Positions 52,199-61,700 of a stretch of DNA of 64,000 nucleotides are shown piece after piece. Position numbers and translations under genes: made by a program. The notes beneath the pieces were generated by a model that was not told the origin of the DNA, ran no database searches, and worked only from the letters and a program-made list of their open reading frames with translations. Source of the DNA: Saprospiraceae bacterium (lineage in GTDB: Bacteria; Bacteroidota; Bacteroidia; Chitinophagales; Saprospiraceae); the NCBI GenBank assembly GCA_016714445.1, contig JADJNF010000003.1, forward strand, positions 124,001-188,000. The letters are read 5' to 3'. Positions within the stretch are counted from its first letter, which is position 1, and each line of letters starts with the position of its first letter.

Positions 52199-52762
52199 AT
52201 GTTTGAATTTTTAACCAACGCAGATATTTATCTTACCACATTTTGGTATATAGCTATACCTGTATCTTTGATTTTTTTGGCTCAGGCAGCACTTACATTT
52301 TTTGGTGCAGGTGATACTGATATTCATACAGATACCGATTTTGGTCATGTGGATAGTCCGATGGAACTCTTTACGCTGAGAAATCTGATCAATTTTCTTT
52401 TGGGTTTCAGTTGGGGTGGGATTTGTTTTTACACTACCATTCAAAATAAAACTTTGCTGGTCATTGCATCTCTGGCTGTAGGTGTGATTTTTGTGACCTT
52501 ATTTTTTTATATCATTCAGCAAATAAAAAAACTGGAGCAAAACAATACATTTGACTACCAAAATGTCATAGGTCAAGAAGCAGACGTTTATCTCAGAATA
52601 CCCGAATCTCAACAAGGAAAAGGCAAAATCAGCGTCAGTTATAAAGGGACTATTCATGAGTTGGATGCCGTTTCTGATAATGAAACTATAGCCACAGGCG
52701 ATAAAGTACTTATCCTGGATGTATTGCCAGATCAGGTGCTGCTCGTGAAACCACTTGAATAA
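52199..52762 (+). CDS. NfeD-like membrane protein (flotillin partner)
   Basis: 187 residues with three transmembrane helices (about 14-36, 60-82, 90-112) and a C-terminal OB-like beta domain (NVIGQEADVYLRIPESQQGKGKISV to GDKVLILDVLPDQVLLVKP). This is the layout of YuaF/NfeD1b proteins that pair with flotillins in membrane microdomains. The flotillin gene follows after 41 bases, confirming the pairing. The protein has no protease domain, unlike long NfeD members. Confidence 0.82.
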   Translation: MFEFLTNADIYLTTFWYIAIPVSLIFLAQAALTFFGAGDTDIHTDTDFGHVDSPMELFTLRNLINFLLGFSWGGICFYTTIQNKTLLVIASLAVGVIFVTLFFYIIQQIKKLEQNNTFDYQNVIGQEADVYLRIPESQQGKGKISVSYKGTIHELDAVSDNETIATGDKVLILDVLPDQVLLVKPLE

Positions 52763-52803
52763 ATTTTTATCATATTATTAACCAATAAAACACTTTATTT
52801 TCT

Positions 52804-54345
52804 ATGAATGAGTTGAGTAATTTTACCCCTATGCTATTGATATTGATTGGGGCGTTTGTCTTATTTATCCTGATTCTGGCCCTTGTTTCCAGATACAAAA
52901 GATGTCCATCTGACAAAATTCTGGTGGTATACGGAAGGACAGGAGGAACATCTGCTAAATGTATACATGGTGGCGGAGCTTTCATTTGGCCGGTCATACA
53001 GGATTTTGCCTATCTTGATCTGAAACCTATCTCGATTGAAGCCAATCTTACCAATGCGCTAAGCCGCCAGAATATCAGGGTCGATGTTCCCTGTAGGTTT
53101 ACCATCGCTATCTCTACTGAACCGGATAGTATGAATAATGCGGCAGAAAGACTGTTGGGCCTTAAACACGAGCAGATTCAGGAGTTATCTAAAGATATAT
53201 TGTTTGGTCAATTGAGATTGGTTATCGCTACGATGTCTATCGAAGAGATCAACTCTGACCGCGATAAGTTTTTGGAAAATATCTCTAAAAATGTAGACAA
53301 TGAACTTAAAAAAATAGGTCTGAAACTCATAAATGTAAACGTAACCGACATCAAAGATGAGTCAGGATATATCGAAGCTTTGGGAAAAGAAGCTGCTGCA
53401 AAAGCCATCAACGAAGCCAAAATCAGCGTAGCTGAACAAGAAAAAATAGGGGAGACTGGAAAAGCCATGGCGGACAGAGAAAGGGATATATCTATAGCTG
53501 AGACGCACAGAGACCGGGATGTAAAAATAGCGGTCACCCAAAAGGATAGAGAAGTAAGTATCGCTGCAGCCAATAGAGATGAATCTATTGGAAAAGCTGA
53601 AGCTGAAAGAGATACCAGAGTTAAAATGTCAGAAGCCAATGCCATTGCAGTGAAAGGAGAAAATGAAGCCAAAATTGCTATTGCTAATTCTGACGCACTC
53701 AGAAGGGAAAAGGAAGCTGAATCCAATCGTATCGCTATCACTGCTGAAAAAGTCCAACAGGCAAAAGCCCTTGAAGAAGCATATTCTGCAGAGCAAAAAG
53801 CCGAACTGGCGAGATCTGAACGGGAGCGTTCCAGTCAGATTGCCAATGTGGTGATTCCCGCTGAAATCGCCAAACAGCGTGCCATTATTGACGCTCAGGC
53901 TGAAGCCGAAAGAATTCGTGTAAATGCAAAAGGGGAGGCCGATGCAATTTTTGCAAAAATGGAAGCTGAAGCAAAAGGTTTGTATGAAATATTGACTAAA
54001 CAGGCAGAAGGATATGAAAAAGTTGTAAAAGCTGCTGGTGGAGACCCAGGTCAGGCATTTCAGTTATTGTTGATAGAGAAGTTGCCCGAATTAGTAAAAA
54101 CTCAGGTGGAAGCCGTTAAAAATATAAAAATTGATAAGATCACCGTTTGGGACAGTGGTTCAGGTGGTTCGGATAATGGAAATGGCGCTACAGCAAATTT
54201 TGTTTCCGGTATGATGAAGACCGTTCCTCCATTAAATGATCTGTTTAATATGGCCGGGCTGAATCTTCCATCTTATCTGAAAGGGCCGGATGGAAAAATT
54301 CATGATCTGCCTACACCTTCAGCACCGGATAAACCGGCAGAATAA
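52804..54345 (+). CDS. floT: Flotillin-family SPFH protein
   Basis: 513 residues: an N-terminal hairpin membrane segment (MLLILIGAFVLFILILALV), an SPFH domain (about residues 30-210; LVVYGRTGG, RFTIAISTEP, LRLVIATMSIEEINSDRDKF, IKDESGYIEALGKEAA) and a long coiled coil rich in Ala/Glu/Arg. Part of it repeats a DR-x-x-x-IA-type 11-residue pattern. The C-terminal region after LPELVKTQVEAVKNIKIDKI is typical of FloT and ends in a Gly/Asn- and Pro-rich tail. It scaffolds membrane microdomains and is co-transcribed with its NfeD-like partner. The symbol follows Bacillus usage. Confidence 0.88.
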   Translation: MNELSNFTPMLLILIGAFVLFILILALVSRYKRCPSDKILVVYGRTGGTSAKCIHGGGAFIWPVIQDFAYLDLKPISIEANLTNALSRQNIRVDVPCRFTIAISTEPDSMNNAAERLLGLKHEQIQELSKDILFGQLRLVIATMSIEEINSDRDKFLENISKNVDNELKKIGLKLINVNVTDIKDESGYIEALGKEAAAKAINEAKISVAEQEKIGETGKAMADRERDISIAETHRDRDVKIAVTQKDREVSIAAANRDESIGKAEAERDTRVKMSEANAIAVKGENEAKIAIANSDALRREKEAESNRIAITAEKVQQAKALEEAYSAEQKAELARSERERSSQIANVVIPAEIAKQRAIIDAQAEAERIRVNAKGEADAIFAKMEAEAKGLYEILTKQAEGYEKVVKAAGGDPGQAFQLLLIEKLPELVKTQVEAVKNIKIDKITVWDSGSGGSDNGNGATANFVSGMMKTVPPLNDLFNMAGLNLPSYLKGPDGKIHDLPTPSAPDKPAE

Positions 54346-54371
54346 AATCTTAAGATAGGATATGAAAAATT

Positions 54372-54400
54372 GGGATAGCTTTTTTGCTGTCCCTTTTTTT
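54372..54400. terminator. Terminator of the NfeD-flotillin operon
   Basis: GGGATAGC and GCTGTCCC pair over eight positions (one G-U) around a T-rich loop, with a run of eight T after. On the opposite strand it could also end the small convergent gene at 54413. Confidence 0.8.
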
Positions 54401-54412
54401 TATTAAATCAAT

Positions 54413-54658
54413 TTATTGTTTAGGCTTTGGAAAGATTTTTTCGGCAATACTTAAAACGGCAAGTCTCAAAAGCAGGATCCATGGTGCGCCGTGCATGATC
54501 AGATCCCACCAGTCAAGCCATTGCATGCCATGTGCTCCACCTGCCAGCCACTGAAGTTTTCCCCATATATGTGGTTCGGGATAAAAAGGGGCCAACCCAA
54601 GGGTTAGACTAGCTAATATCAATAGTGTCCAGTCGTTCCAGAATTTTTTATTATTCAT
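54413..54658 (-). CDS. Small two-helix membrane protein
   Basis: 81 residues with two hydrophobic segments (WTLLILASLTLGLAPF and LIMHGAPWILLLRLAVLSI) joined by EPHIWGKLQWLAGGAHGMQWLDWWDL. The pattern LTLGLAPF-PEPH-W-KL--(L)-GG----DW-DL--HG-PW is widely conserved in bacteria, often mislabelled as RND transporter; its function is unknown. It is convergent with flotillin across the shared terminator. Confidence 0.7.
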   Translation of the reverse strand: MNNKKFWNDWTLLILASLTLGLAPFYPEPHIWGKLQWLAGGAHGMQWLDWWDLIMHGAPWILLLRLAVLSIAEKIFPKPKQ

Positions 54659-54977
54659 TATTGTTTGTATTCAGGCATAAAAGTAACACAATACTTCTTT
54701 CTGGTATGAAACCTTTGTTACAAACAAAAAAGACCCTGTAGAAGAGTCTTTATAGTATTCATAGTTAAATTAACCAACCTATCTTTTTAAATAACGAATT
54801 AAGAACAGTGAATTGCACAAATGGCATGAACACCTGATGGGAAAACATATTCTTCCTTTAAAAAAACAACCATTTCTAATATTGACGATACTTTTCTTTG
54901 AGAAAAATTATGTCTTCATTAAACTCAAAATCAGCATATTGGTAAAAGAACTTTTTGCAAACCAATCTATTTTGAGT
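54659..54977. other. Gene-free stretch with a weak minus-strand terminator
   Basis: Holds the weak terminator at 54728-54750. A 77-codon plus-strand frame antisense to the regulator gene's end is not convincing. Confidence 0.4.
54728..54750 (-). terminator. Weak terminator downstream of the Crp/Fnr gene
   Basis: On the minus strand AAGACTC pairs imperfectly with GGGTCTT, followed by a T-run. It is about 230 bases past the regulator stop. Confidence 0.4.
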
Positions 54978-55685
54978 TTAACCGGCCAATTTATAATCTT
55001 TCATCACCTGCATATCTCTGATGAGAATTTTGCTGCTTTTTCTTGAACCGTAATGGATGAAATTTTCCTTTTTCAGTTCATTCAGTATCCTGGCCACAGT
55101 CTGTCTGCTGGTATCCGTCAGATAAGCTATTTCCTTATGAGACATGCCGTGATCTATCAGACATTCATTGATACCTATTTTGATACCTTTGCGCAGACCA
55201 GTTCGATATATAAAATCTACTATTCTTTCTTTTGCTTTTTTAAATACAAAGTTCTGCAATCTTTCTTCCAGATTTTGAAGTTTTGAGACTATAATGAGCA
55301 TGATTTCAGAAGCAAAAGCATTATTTTGAAAAACAATATTTTTAAATACATCTACCGGAATTTTATACAATTTTGTTTCTACCATGGCTTCGGCAAATTC
55401 ACGGGTAGTCGTGCCGGATGTAAAAATATTTTCACCGAAAATTTGCAAATCATAAACCAGATCTTTTGTCAATGTTTTTCCACAAGAGGCAAGCATTCCT
55501 AATTTGATACTCCCTTTTTCTATGAGATATACATACTCTATTTTCTGCCCGGTATCGTAAACTATGCTATTTTTTGCCACTTTTTGGAATATGGCATGCG
55601 TAGCCATTAGTTCTATTTGCCCACTGGATAAAGTCTTTAATATGGGCATCTCACTGAGTGTGATCATTTTTGCTGAAATATTCAT
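54978..55685 (-). CDS. Crp/Fnr-family transcriptional regulator
   Basis: 235 residues: a cyclic-nucleotide-binding-like beta-barrel (about 15-135; IVYDTGQKIEYVYLIEKGSIKLG, DLVYDLQIFGENIF), a dimerisation helix and a winged helix-turn-helix (HGMSHKEIAYLTDTSRQTVARILNELKKENFI, positions about 178-208). There is no cysteine cluster for a [4Fe-4S] centre, so it is not a classical FNR oxygen sensor. It is divergent from feoA-feoB across a 200-base region, so control of iron uptake is a reasonable inference. Confidence 0.9.
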   Translation of the reverse strand: MNISAKMITLSEMPILKTLSSGQIELMATHAIFQKVAKNSIVYDTGQKIEYVYLIEKGSIKLGMLASCGKTLTKDLVYDLQIFGENIFTSGTTTREFAEAMVETKLYKIPVDVFKNIVFQNNAFASEIMLIIVSKLQNLEERLQNFVFKKAKERIVDFIYRTGLRKGIKIGINECLIDHGMSHKEIAYLTDTSRQTVARILNELKKENFIHYGSRKSSKILIRDMQVMKDYKLAG

Positions 55686-55841
55686 ACGACACTATATTTA
55701 TTATTATATGCATGAGAAATCAAATACCCCTACTTCAAATTAAAATAAATAAAATAAAACTTGTTTTAAGTATGAAAAGACATATGATGAAGGTCATTTT
55801 AGATTTTGTGGGTCAAACTTTTTTAATATTGGTATGTTTTT

Positions 55842-55849
55842 TATCTTTG
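55842..55849 (+). promoter_or_regulatory. Bacteroidota -7 promoter element for feoAB
   Basis: TATCTTTG matches TAnnTTTG and ends 35 bases before the feoA ATG. Confidence 0.55.
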
Positions 55850-55884
55850 CAATTTGAATTTAGTCTAAATAATATTTTATAATT

Positions 55885-56112
55885 ATGCCAACTTTAGCGT
55901 CACTCAAGCCGGGAGAATCAGCTTTCGTAACTCTTCTGGATGAAGGTTCTTACACCTGCAAGTTGCTGAATCTTGGTATTTTACCCAAAACAAAGGTGAC
56001 CATGGTAAGGAAATCTCCTTTTGGAGGGGCATTTTATATCAAGCTGGAACGACATCAACTGGCCATGCGAACGGAAGAAGCTGAGACCATTTACATCGAA
56101 CAGAAACAATGA
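55885..56112 (+). CDS. feoA: FeoA, ferrous iron transport accessory protein
   Basis: A 75-residue SH3-like cytosolic protein (LKPGESAFVTLLDEGSYTCKLLNLGILPKTKVTMVRKSPFGGAFYIKLERHQLAMRTEEA reads in family order: start strand, RxxxLGI-like LLNLGILP, and SPFGGAFYI). It assists the FeoB ferrous iron transporter. Its stop overlaps the start of feoB by four bases, indicating coupled translation. A promoter element stands upstream and the Crp/Fnr gene is divergent. Confidence 0.93.
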   Translation: MPTLASLKPGESAFVTLLDEGSYTCKLLNLGILPKTKVTMVRKSPFGGAFYIKLERHQLAMRTEEAETIYIEQKQ

Positions 56113-58232
56113 CAAAAACCGATCGTTTCAACATAGCTTTGTTGGGTAATCCCAATTCTGGGAAATCTTCATTATTTAATTTCATGACAGGGTTGAGACA
56201 GGATGTGTCCAATTTCCCTGGCGTCACCGTAGATAAAAAGAGAGGCAGCTATACCTTAAAGAATGGCGTTGAAGCACATATTATTGATTTTCCCGGTACT
56301 TACAGTGTCTATCCAAATTCTTCAGAAGAAAAGCTGGTTATTAATATTCTAGCCGATGCGGTCAATCCCCATCAGCCTGATCTTGTCGTATATGTAGCTG
56401 ATATCACACAACTAGAAAGACATTTATTGTTTGCTACCCAGATCATTGATATGGGATATCAGATGGTATTTGTATTAAATATGACCGACCTGGTGGAAAA
56501 AGAAGGCAGCAGTATACATCTCCGGGATCTGAAACAATATCTGGGCGTACCGATCATATGTATTTCGGTCAGAGATGAAAAGAATATGGAAGAATTGGAA
56601 TCTGCGATAGAAGTGTTTGTTGAAAAAAGGTACGGACAATCAGCATCGCCATTGTATCAATTGAGCGATATAGAAACTTTTGTTGCAACCAGAGTTCAAA
56701 AGCACCTTGACATTGAAAATATATACACCGCAAAAATTATTGCACATCATTATCAATGGCTGGAATTTCTAAGAGAAGATCAGCGTACATATATTCGTGA
56801 TATTATCGCCAGATCAGGATTTGATGACCTGAAGCTGCAGGTCAGGGAAACCATGCAGAGATATGACTCCTACAGCGAAGTGGTCAAAAAGACCGTGACC
56901 AGCAGCAAAAAAACATTGAAAAGCCGTACAGATCAGATCGATGGATGGATTACACATCGTTTTATTGGGCCGTTGATTTTTTTTATGGTGATGCTGTTTG
57001 TTTTCCAGTCTATATATTCATGGGCAACTTACCCGATGGACTGGATAGAAACGGGATTTGCTACAGCCGGAGCGCAGATAAATCATATATTACCGGACTC
57101 CTGGTGGACTGACTTAATCGTCAATGGATTGATGGCGGGATTAGGAGGAGTATTGGTTTTTGTTCCGCAGATAGCGGTTTTATTTTTTCTTTTATCTATT
57201 CTTGAAGAGTCAGGCTACATGAGTAGAGTAGTCTTTATGTTTGACTCCATCATGCAGAAGTTCGGTATGAATGGCAGAAGTATGGTATCTCTCATTTCCA
57301 GTGGTGCCTGTGCTATTCCTGCCATCATGTCTACACGGACCATTAGTAATCCTAAAGAAAGACTGATCACTATACTCGTCAGTCCGCTGGTGAGCTGTTC
57401 AGCCCGATTGCCGGTTTATGCTGTGTTGATCGGATTTGCCGTTCCAGATGTCAAAATATGGGGTATTTTAAATATGCAGGGACTTGCATTTATGGGATTG
57501 TATGTCTTGGGCATTCTTGGTGCTCTGGGTTCGTCACTGGTCTTTAAAAAAATTCTGAAATCTGACTCAGGGTCTTTTCTGATGATAGAATTGCCTGATT
57601 ATAAGCCACCTATCTGGAAAAATGTTATTTTGTCGGTAAAAGAAAAAGTCATAGCTTTCATAGCAGGAGCCGGTAAGATCATTGTTTTTATTTCGGTTAT
57701 TTTGTGGTTTCTGGCCAGTTTTGGTCCCGGTGATTCGCTCTTAAATGCAGAGATCAATGCAAAAAAGGAAAGCGAAGTATCCGGCCTGAGTATGGAAGAA
57801 CAAAACAATCTGACAGCTTCCTACAAGATAGAAGCATCCTATATAGGTCGTATGGGAAAATGGATCGAACCCGCTATTGCGCCATTGGGTTTCGACTGGA
57901 AAATAGGTATTGCGCTGCTTACTTCTTTTGCAGCGAGGGAAGTATTTGTAGGTACGATGGCCACCATCTACAGCATAGGCAATGATAATGATGAGAAAAC
58001 CATCCGGCAGAAGATGGCTGCTGAAGTAAGACCCGGTACAGACATCAAAGTGTACAACACGGCCACATCTTTTTCTTTGCTGGTATTTTATGTATTTGCG
58101 ATGCAGTGTATGAGTACACTGGCCATAGTCAAAAGAGAGACCAATACCTGGAAGTGGCCGATTATCCAGTTCTTATTTATGAGTGCGATGGCTTATTTGG
58201 GTGCTTTGGTGGTGTATCAGGTGATGGCGTAG
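56109..58232 (+). CDS. feoB: FeoB, ferrous iron transporter
   Basis: A 707-residue inner-membrane ferrous iron permease. The N-terminal G-domain has G1 GNPNSGKSSLFN, G3 DFPGTYS and G4 NMTD, followed by a guanine-dissociation-inhibitor-type helical domain and two gate domains with the conserved cysteine motifs SSGACAIPAIMSTRTI and VSPLVSCSARLPVY and the later LTSFAAREVFVGTM. The length is usual. No feoC is seen. It forms an operon with feoA. Confidence 0.95.
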   Translation: MTKTDRFNIALLGNPNSGKSSLFNFMTGLRQDVSNFPGVTVDKKRGSYTLKNGVEAHIIDFPGTYSVYPNSSEEKLVINILADAVNPHQPDLVVYVADITQLERHLLFATQIIDMGYQMVFVLNMTDLVEKEGSSIHLRDLKQYLGVPIICISVRDEKNMEELESAIEVFVEKRYGQSASPLYQLSDIETFVATRVQKHLDIENIYTAKIIAHHYQWLEFLREDQRTYIRDIIARSGFDDLKLQVRETMQRYDSYSEVVKKTVTSSKKTLKSRTDQIDGWITHRFIGPLIFFMVMLFVFQSIYSWATYPMDWIETGFATAGAQINHILPDSWWTDLIVNGLMAGLGGVLVFVPQIAVLFFLLSILEESGYMSRVVFMFDSIMQKFGMNGRSMVSLISSGACAIPAIMSTRTISNPKERLITILVSPLVSCSARLPVYAVLIGFAVPDVKIWGILNMQGLAFMGLYVLGILGALGSSLVFKKILKSDSGSFLMIELPDYKPPIWKNVILSVKEKVIAFIAGAGKIIVFISVILWFLASFGPGDSLLNAEINAKKESEVSGLSMEEQNNLTASYKIEASYIGRMGKWIEPAIAPLGFDWKIGIALLTSFAAREVFVGTMATIYSIGNDNDEKTIRQKMAAEVRPGTDIKVYNTATSFSLLVFYVFAMQCMSTLAIVKRETNTWKWPIIQFLFMSAMAYLGALVVYQVMA

Positions 58233-58547
58233 TATCGGGAACGTAAATTGATCTTTTTTCTTAAAATTATAGCAGTGAAAACTGTCCGTACTACTAGAAT
58301 TGCTTTAACAAATAAGTAATGGCTATAGGTTTTTTCAAAAGAAAGAACAGCTATATTTTTTCCTGCACAAAAAAAGGCCAATATTTGTCTTACATATATA
58401 AATATTGGAAATATTTTGATAAAAGCTTTGACAGGTTGTTAAAATGAAAGTATCTTTAGAACGTTATAAAATTTTAGTTACCATTGATAGCGATGTACTA
58501 AACGAAAAAAGCAGATTATCATAAATAATATTAATACAATTAACTAT
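58233..58547. other. Gene-poor stretch
   Basis: No terminator for feoB is evident. A 26-codon frame from the ATG at 58444 (MKVSLERYKILVTIDSD, then a stop) might be a decayed piece of the gene whose tail is at 58548-58712. Confidence 0.35.
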
Positions 58548-58712
58548 ATGAATTATATTCTCCAAAACGTTGTAGGTCACCCAGTCAAAACAGGTAAATT
58601 AACCGAAGGTAGAAATGTGATTGATATGAGTGCGATATCTGCTGGTATCTATCGAATTCAAATTGAGGGTAAAGATGGATTTATTAACAAAAAAGTAATT
58701 ATTATAAAATAA
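58548..58712 (+). pseudogene. Orphan T9SS type A sorting-domain remnant
   Basis: A 54-codon frame: YILQNVVGHPVKTGKL, NVIDMSAISAGIYRIQIEG, then KKVIIIK. This is the second half of a T9SS type A C-terminal sorting domain (usual pattern: LYNVLGQxVxxGxL, IDMSxxxAGIYxIxI, KKVIxK). The rest of the protein (signal peptide, passenger, and PNP motif) is absent upstream, so the piece is probably the end of a lost gene. A perfect terminator follows by six bases. Confidence 0.65.
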
Positions 58713-58718
58713 AAGTAT

Positions 58719-58755
58719 TGCCAGATTGACTATTTTTAGACAATCTGGCATTTTT
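58719..58755 (+). terminator. Strong terminator immediately before the T9SS type B gene
   Basis: TGCCAGATTG and CAATCTGGCA are perfect complements, followed by TTTTT at 58751-58755. The next gene's ATG is at 58760, leaving four bases, so the hairpin lies in the region where that gene's promoter or leader would be expected. Confidence 0.85.
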
Positions 58756-58759
58756 CATC

Positions 58760-61700
58760 ATGATTAGAAAAGTTGTCGCGATATTAAGTCTTGTTTTTAT
58801 AGGATATTCATCATATGCTGTGCATTTGGTAAAAGATACTTTGCCTTCCGGAATTTTATCAGATCTAAATTTTACAGAAATTTGTGATAATGGTATTGAT
58901 GATGACAATGATGGCTTTCTGGACAGTTATGACAGTGACTGTCCATGCCAAGACACCTTATTTAACAATTCTTGCTTCAATGATTGTCAATCAATATTGA
59001 TTGATACTTCATTTCAGTTGGCAAAGAAGTGGGCTAGTGATATCATTGGAACCAGTATCGGTAATATTTTGGTTTTTGATTCGTTAATATTCACAAAAAA
59101 AATTGAAGGTGGTTACAGTTACTTCGCACCTGAAAGCCGAAATTCATATGTAAAGTTAAATGGTAAATCAGGTATTGTGCTTAATCAAAATCCTTATTCA
59201 TCATGGTCTAGTTGGCCTTCGGACTTTACCCCTCTTGCTATTTTTAGCTGGAGAGATACAATTTTTACTGTGATTCTTCACAGAGATACCTTAATGATGT
59301 TTGACCATAATAATTCCAAGAAATGGGAGTCATATGGCTTTTCGTCATTTCCTTCATCTGCTATAAATATAGTTGATTTTAATAGTGATGGCATTCCTGA
59401 AATTTATGTTTTAAATAAAATAATTTCAGTAATAAATGGTCAAATTCTGTTAGATGATATTACTGTAAAAGGAACAAATTCAGCTTCGAGATGGTTCCCA
59501 GTAGGAATGGTGCCGGTAGATTGGACATTCCAAGCGAATACACAATCAGCTGACCTACTTCCAATTACAGGCTTAGAGTTAGCAGCTGGCAATGTGGTAT
59601 ATGAAGTAGTATTAAATAATAATCTATCATCTTCAGGCAATCAATTAATACCGCATAATGCTGATGCACCTGTACAAAATGGCATTACTTCTGTTGGAGA
59701 TATCGACGGAGATGGAAAACTGGATGTGATCGTGGTACGCAATCAATATTACATCGATGGTGGTGGCATTTATGTTTGGAATCCAAGGACAGGAAAAATG
59801 ATAGCTAGAGCCAATTCGGGAGAGTCAGGATCTTGCCCATTCATAGGCGACGTGGATGGAGATTGTTTGCCTGAGATTGGCGTTGTTTTTGCAAAAGAGC
59901 TGAGAATGTACAAATATAATGGAAGTCAAAATTTAGCCCTTATGTATTCGATACCAACATCAGATGATTCAGGAATTACAGGAATTACGATGTTTGATTT
60001 TAACCAAGATGGAAAAAATGAGCTGGTTTATCGGGATGAAACAACGCTTAGAGTGCTTGATGGAGCTACAGGTAGAACTATCACATCTACACCTATGCTT
60101 TCCACCACAGGTATGGAAAGTCCTGTTGTAGCTGATGTAGATTGCGACGGACAAGCAGAAATACTCACCACAGGCTACATGCCAGGAGAGACAGAAAGAG
60201 ATTCCCGCGTCTACTGCTTTGAGTCAGGTGGTGCACCATGGGCACCTGCCCGATCTGTCTGGAATCAATACGGCTACCATGTCACCAATGTCAATGATGA
60301 TCTCACGATACCACGCCATCAGCAAAATATGGCGGCATTTTTTGATACCGACTCGTGTGCACAAGCCACTTGTCCTCAACCGTACAACGCCTTTATGACA
60401 CAAGCCACCTACCGCACCCAGAAAGGATGTAGGGTATGGCCATCATTGCCAGACCTTGAGGTGAGTGCAACGGTTTCGTGTACTGTTGATAGTCTTGACC
60501 TGTGCTTCATAATCAAAGGACGACCTGATACCATGATGTTTGTACCTATATCATGCTATGTTGGTGGATTAAATTCCAATATGCCCAATGAACCTCCGAC
60601 CAGAGCACCATTAGAGACAAGAATAATACAAAATCAAGATACTTTCTGTTTTAGGGTACCTAGGATGGCAGGACTTGATTCGATGGTCATAGTGATCAAT
60701 GACAATGGCAGTGCTGGGTGGAATCCATTGATGCCATCTATATTTTCAACAGATAAAATAGAGTGCAGATATGACAATAATACCTTCGTTATTGGCTTAC
60801 CGCCTCGACTACCCGATATTGATCTTGGCCCTGACCTGAGTGGTTGCGTAGGCAAAGTCATTACATTGAATGCCGAGACAGGCTATACTACTTATCTTTG
60901 GAGCGACCAGAGTACATCTAATCGATTTACGACAGACAGCTCAGGCCAGTATTGGATAGAAGCAACCGACGTATGTGGACTTATAAGTAGAGATACGATA
61001 CAGCTATCCATCACACCAGCTTTCACAGTCTCGATCGGCGATGATCAGAATGTCTGCCCGGGCGATAGTGCTGCCTTGTCTTATACAGAATCTTACGATC
61101 AGCTTTTTTGGTTGCCAGCAAGTCGGGTGTCGTGTGATACATGCGCAGTGACTATGGTTTTGGGAGAAAGAGATACCGTCATATCGCTACATGTCATCCG
61201 TGATGGATGTATCAGTAGTGATACCATGATGGTAAATTTTGTTGACATAAGTCATGTCAGCCTTGGCCCTGACTTACGGCTTTGTCGCGGATTGATAGAT
61301 TCGTTACACGTACGTATTCCGTATGACAGCATTGTTTGGTCACCAATTAGTCGGGTGACATGCGAGCGATGTTTTAGTACTAGACTATTGGGAAGCGACG
61401 ATTTTGTGTTATCGGTGACAGCTTACAAAGATGGTTGTGAGACACGAGATACAGTGGATATTGCCTATATAAATCAAGTAAATGTAACAAGGCGCATCAA
61501 TCTCTGCGAAAACGAAACATTCACTTATGGAGACAGCACATGGACACAATCGGGCACATATACATATAGGTTAGGGCAGTGTGATAGCTTGCTGACATTC
61601 GAGATAGAGATACATCAGACGCCTGAGAGTAGTATGATGCGTAGCATTTGTGCAGGCGATTCCATCTTGATCGGTGGAGAGTGGCGCAATGCTGTTGGTA

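Noticed and set aside
53400..53850. Tandem DNA repeat in the flotillin coiled coil
   Set aside because: The repetition is at the level of amino-acid pattern (Ala/Glu/Arg heptad- and 11-residue-like periodicity), normal for flotillins, and not an exact DNA repeat.
55670..55882. 70-codon plus-strand frame between the Crp/Fnr gene and feoA
   Set aside because: It covers the feoA promoter element and overlaps the regulator start; more likely non-coding.
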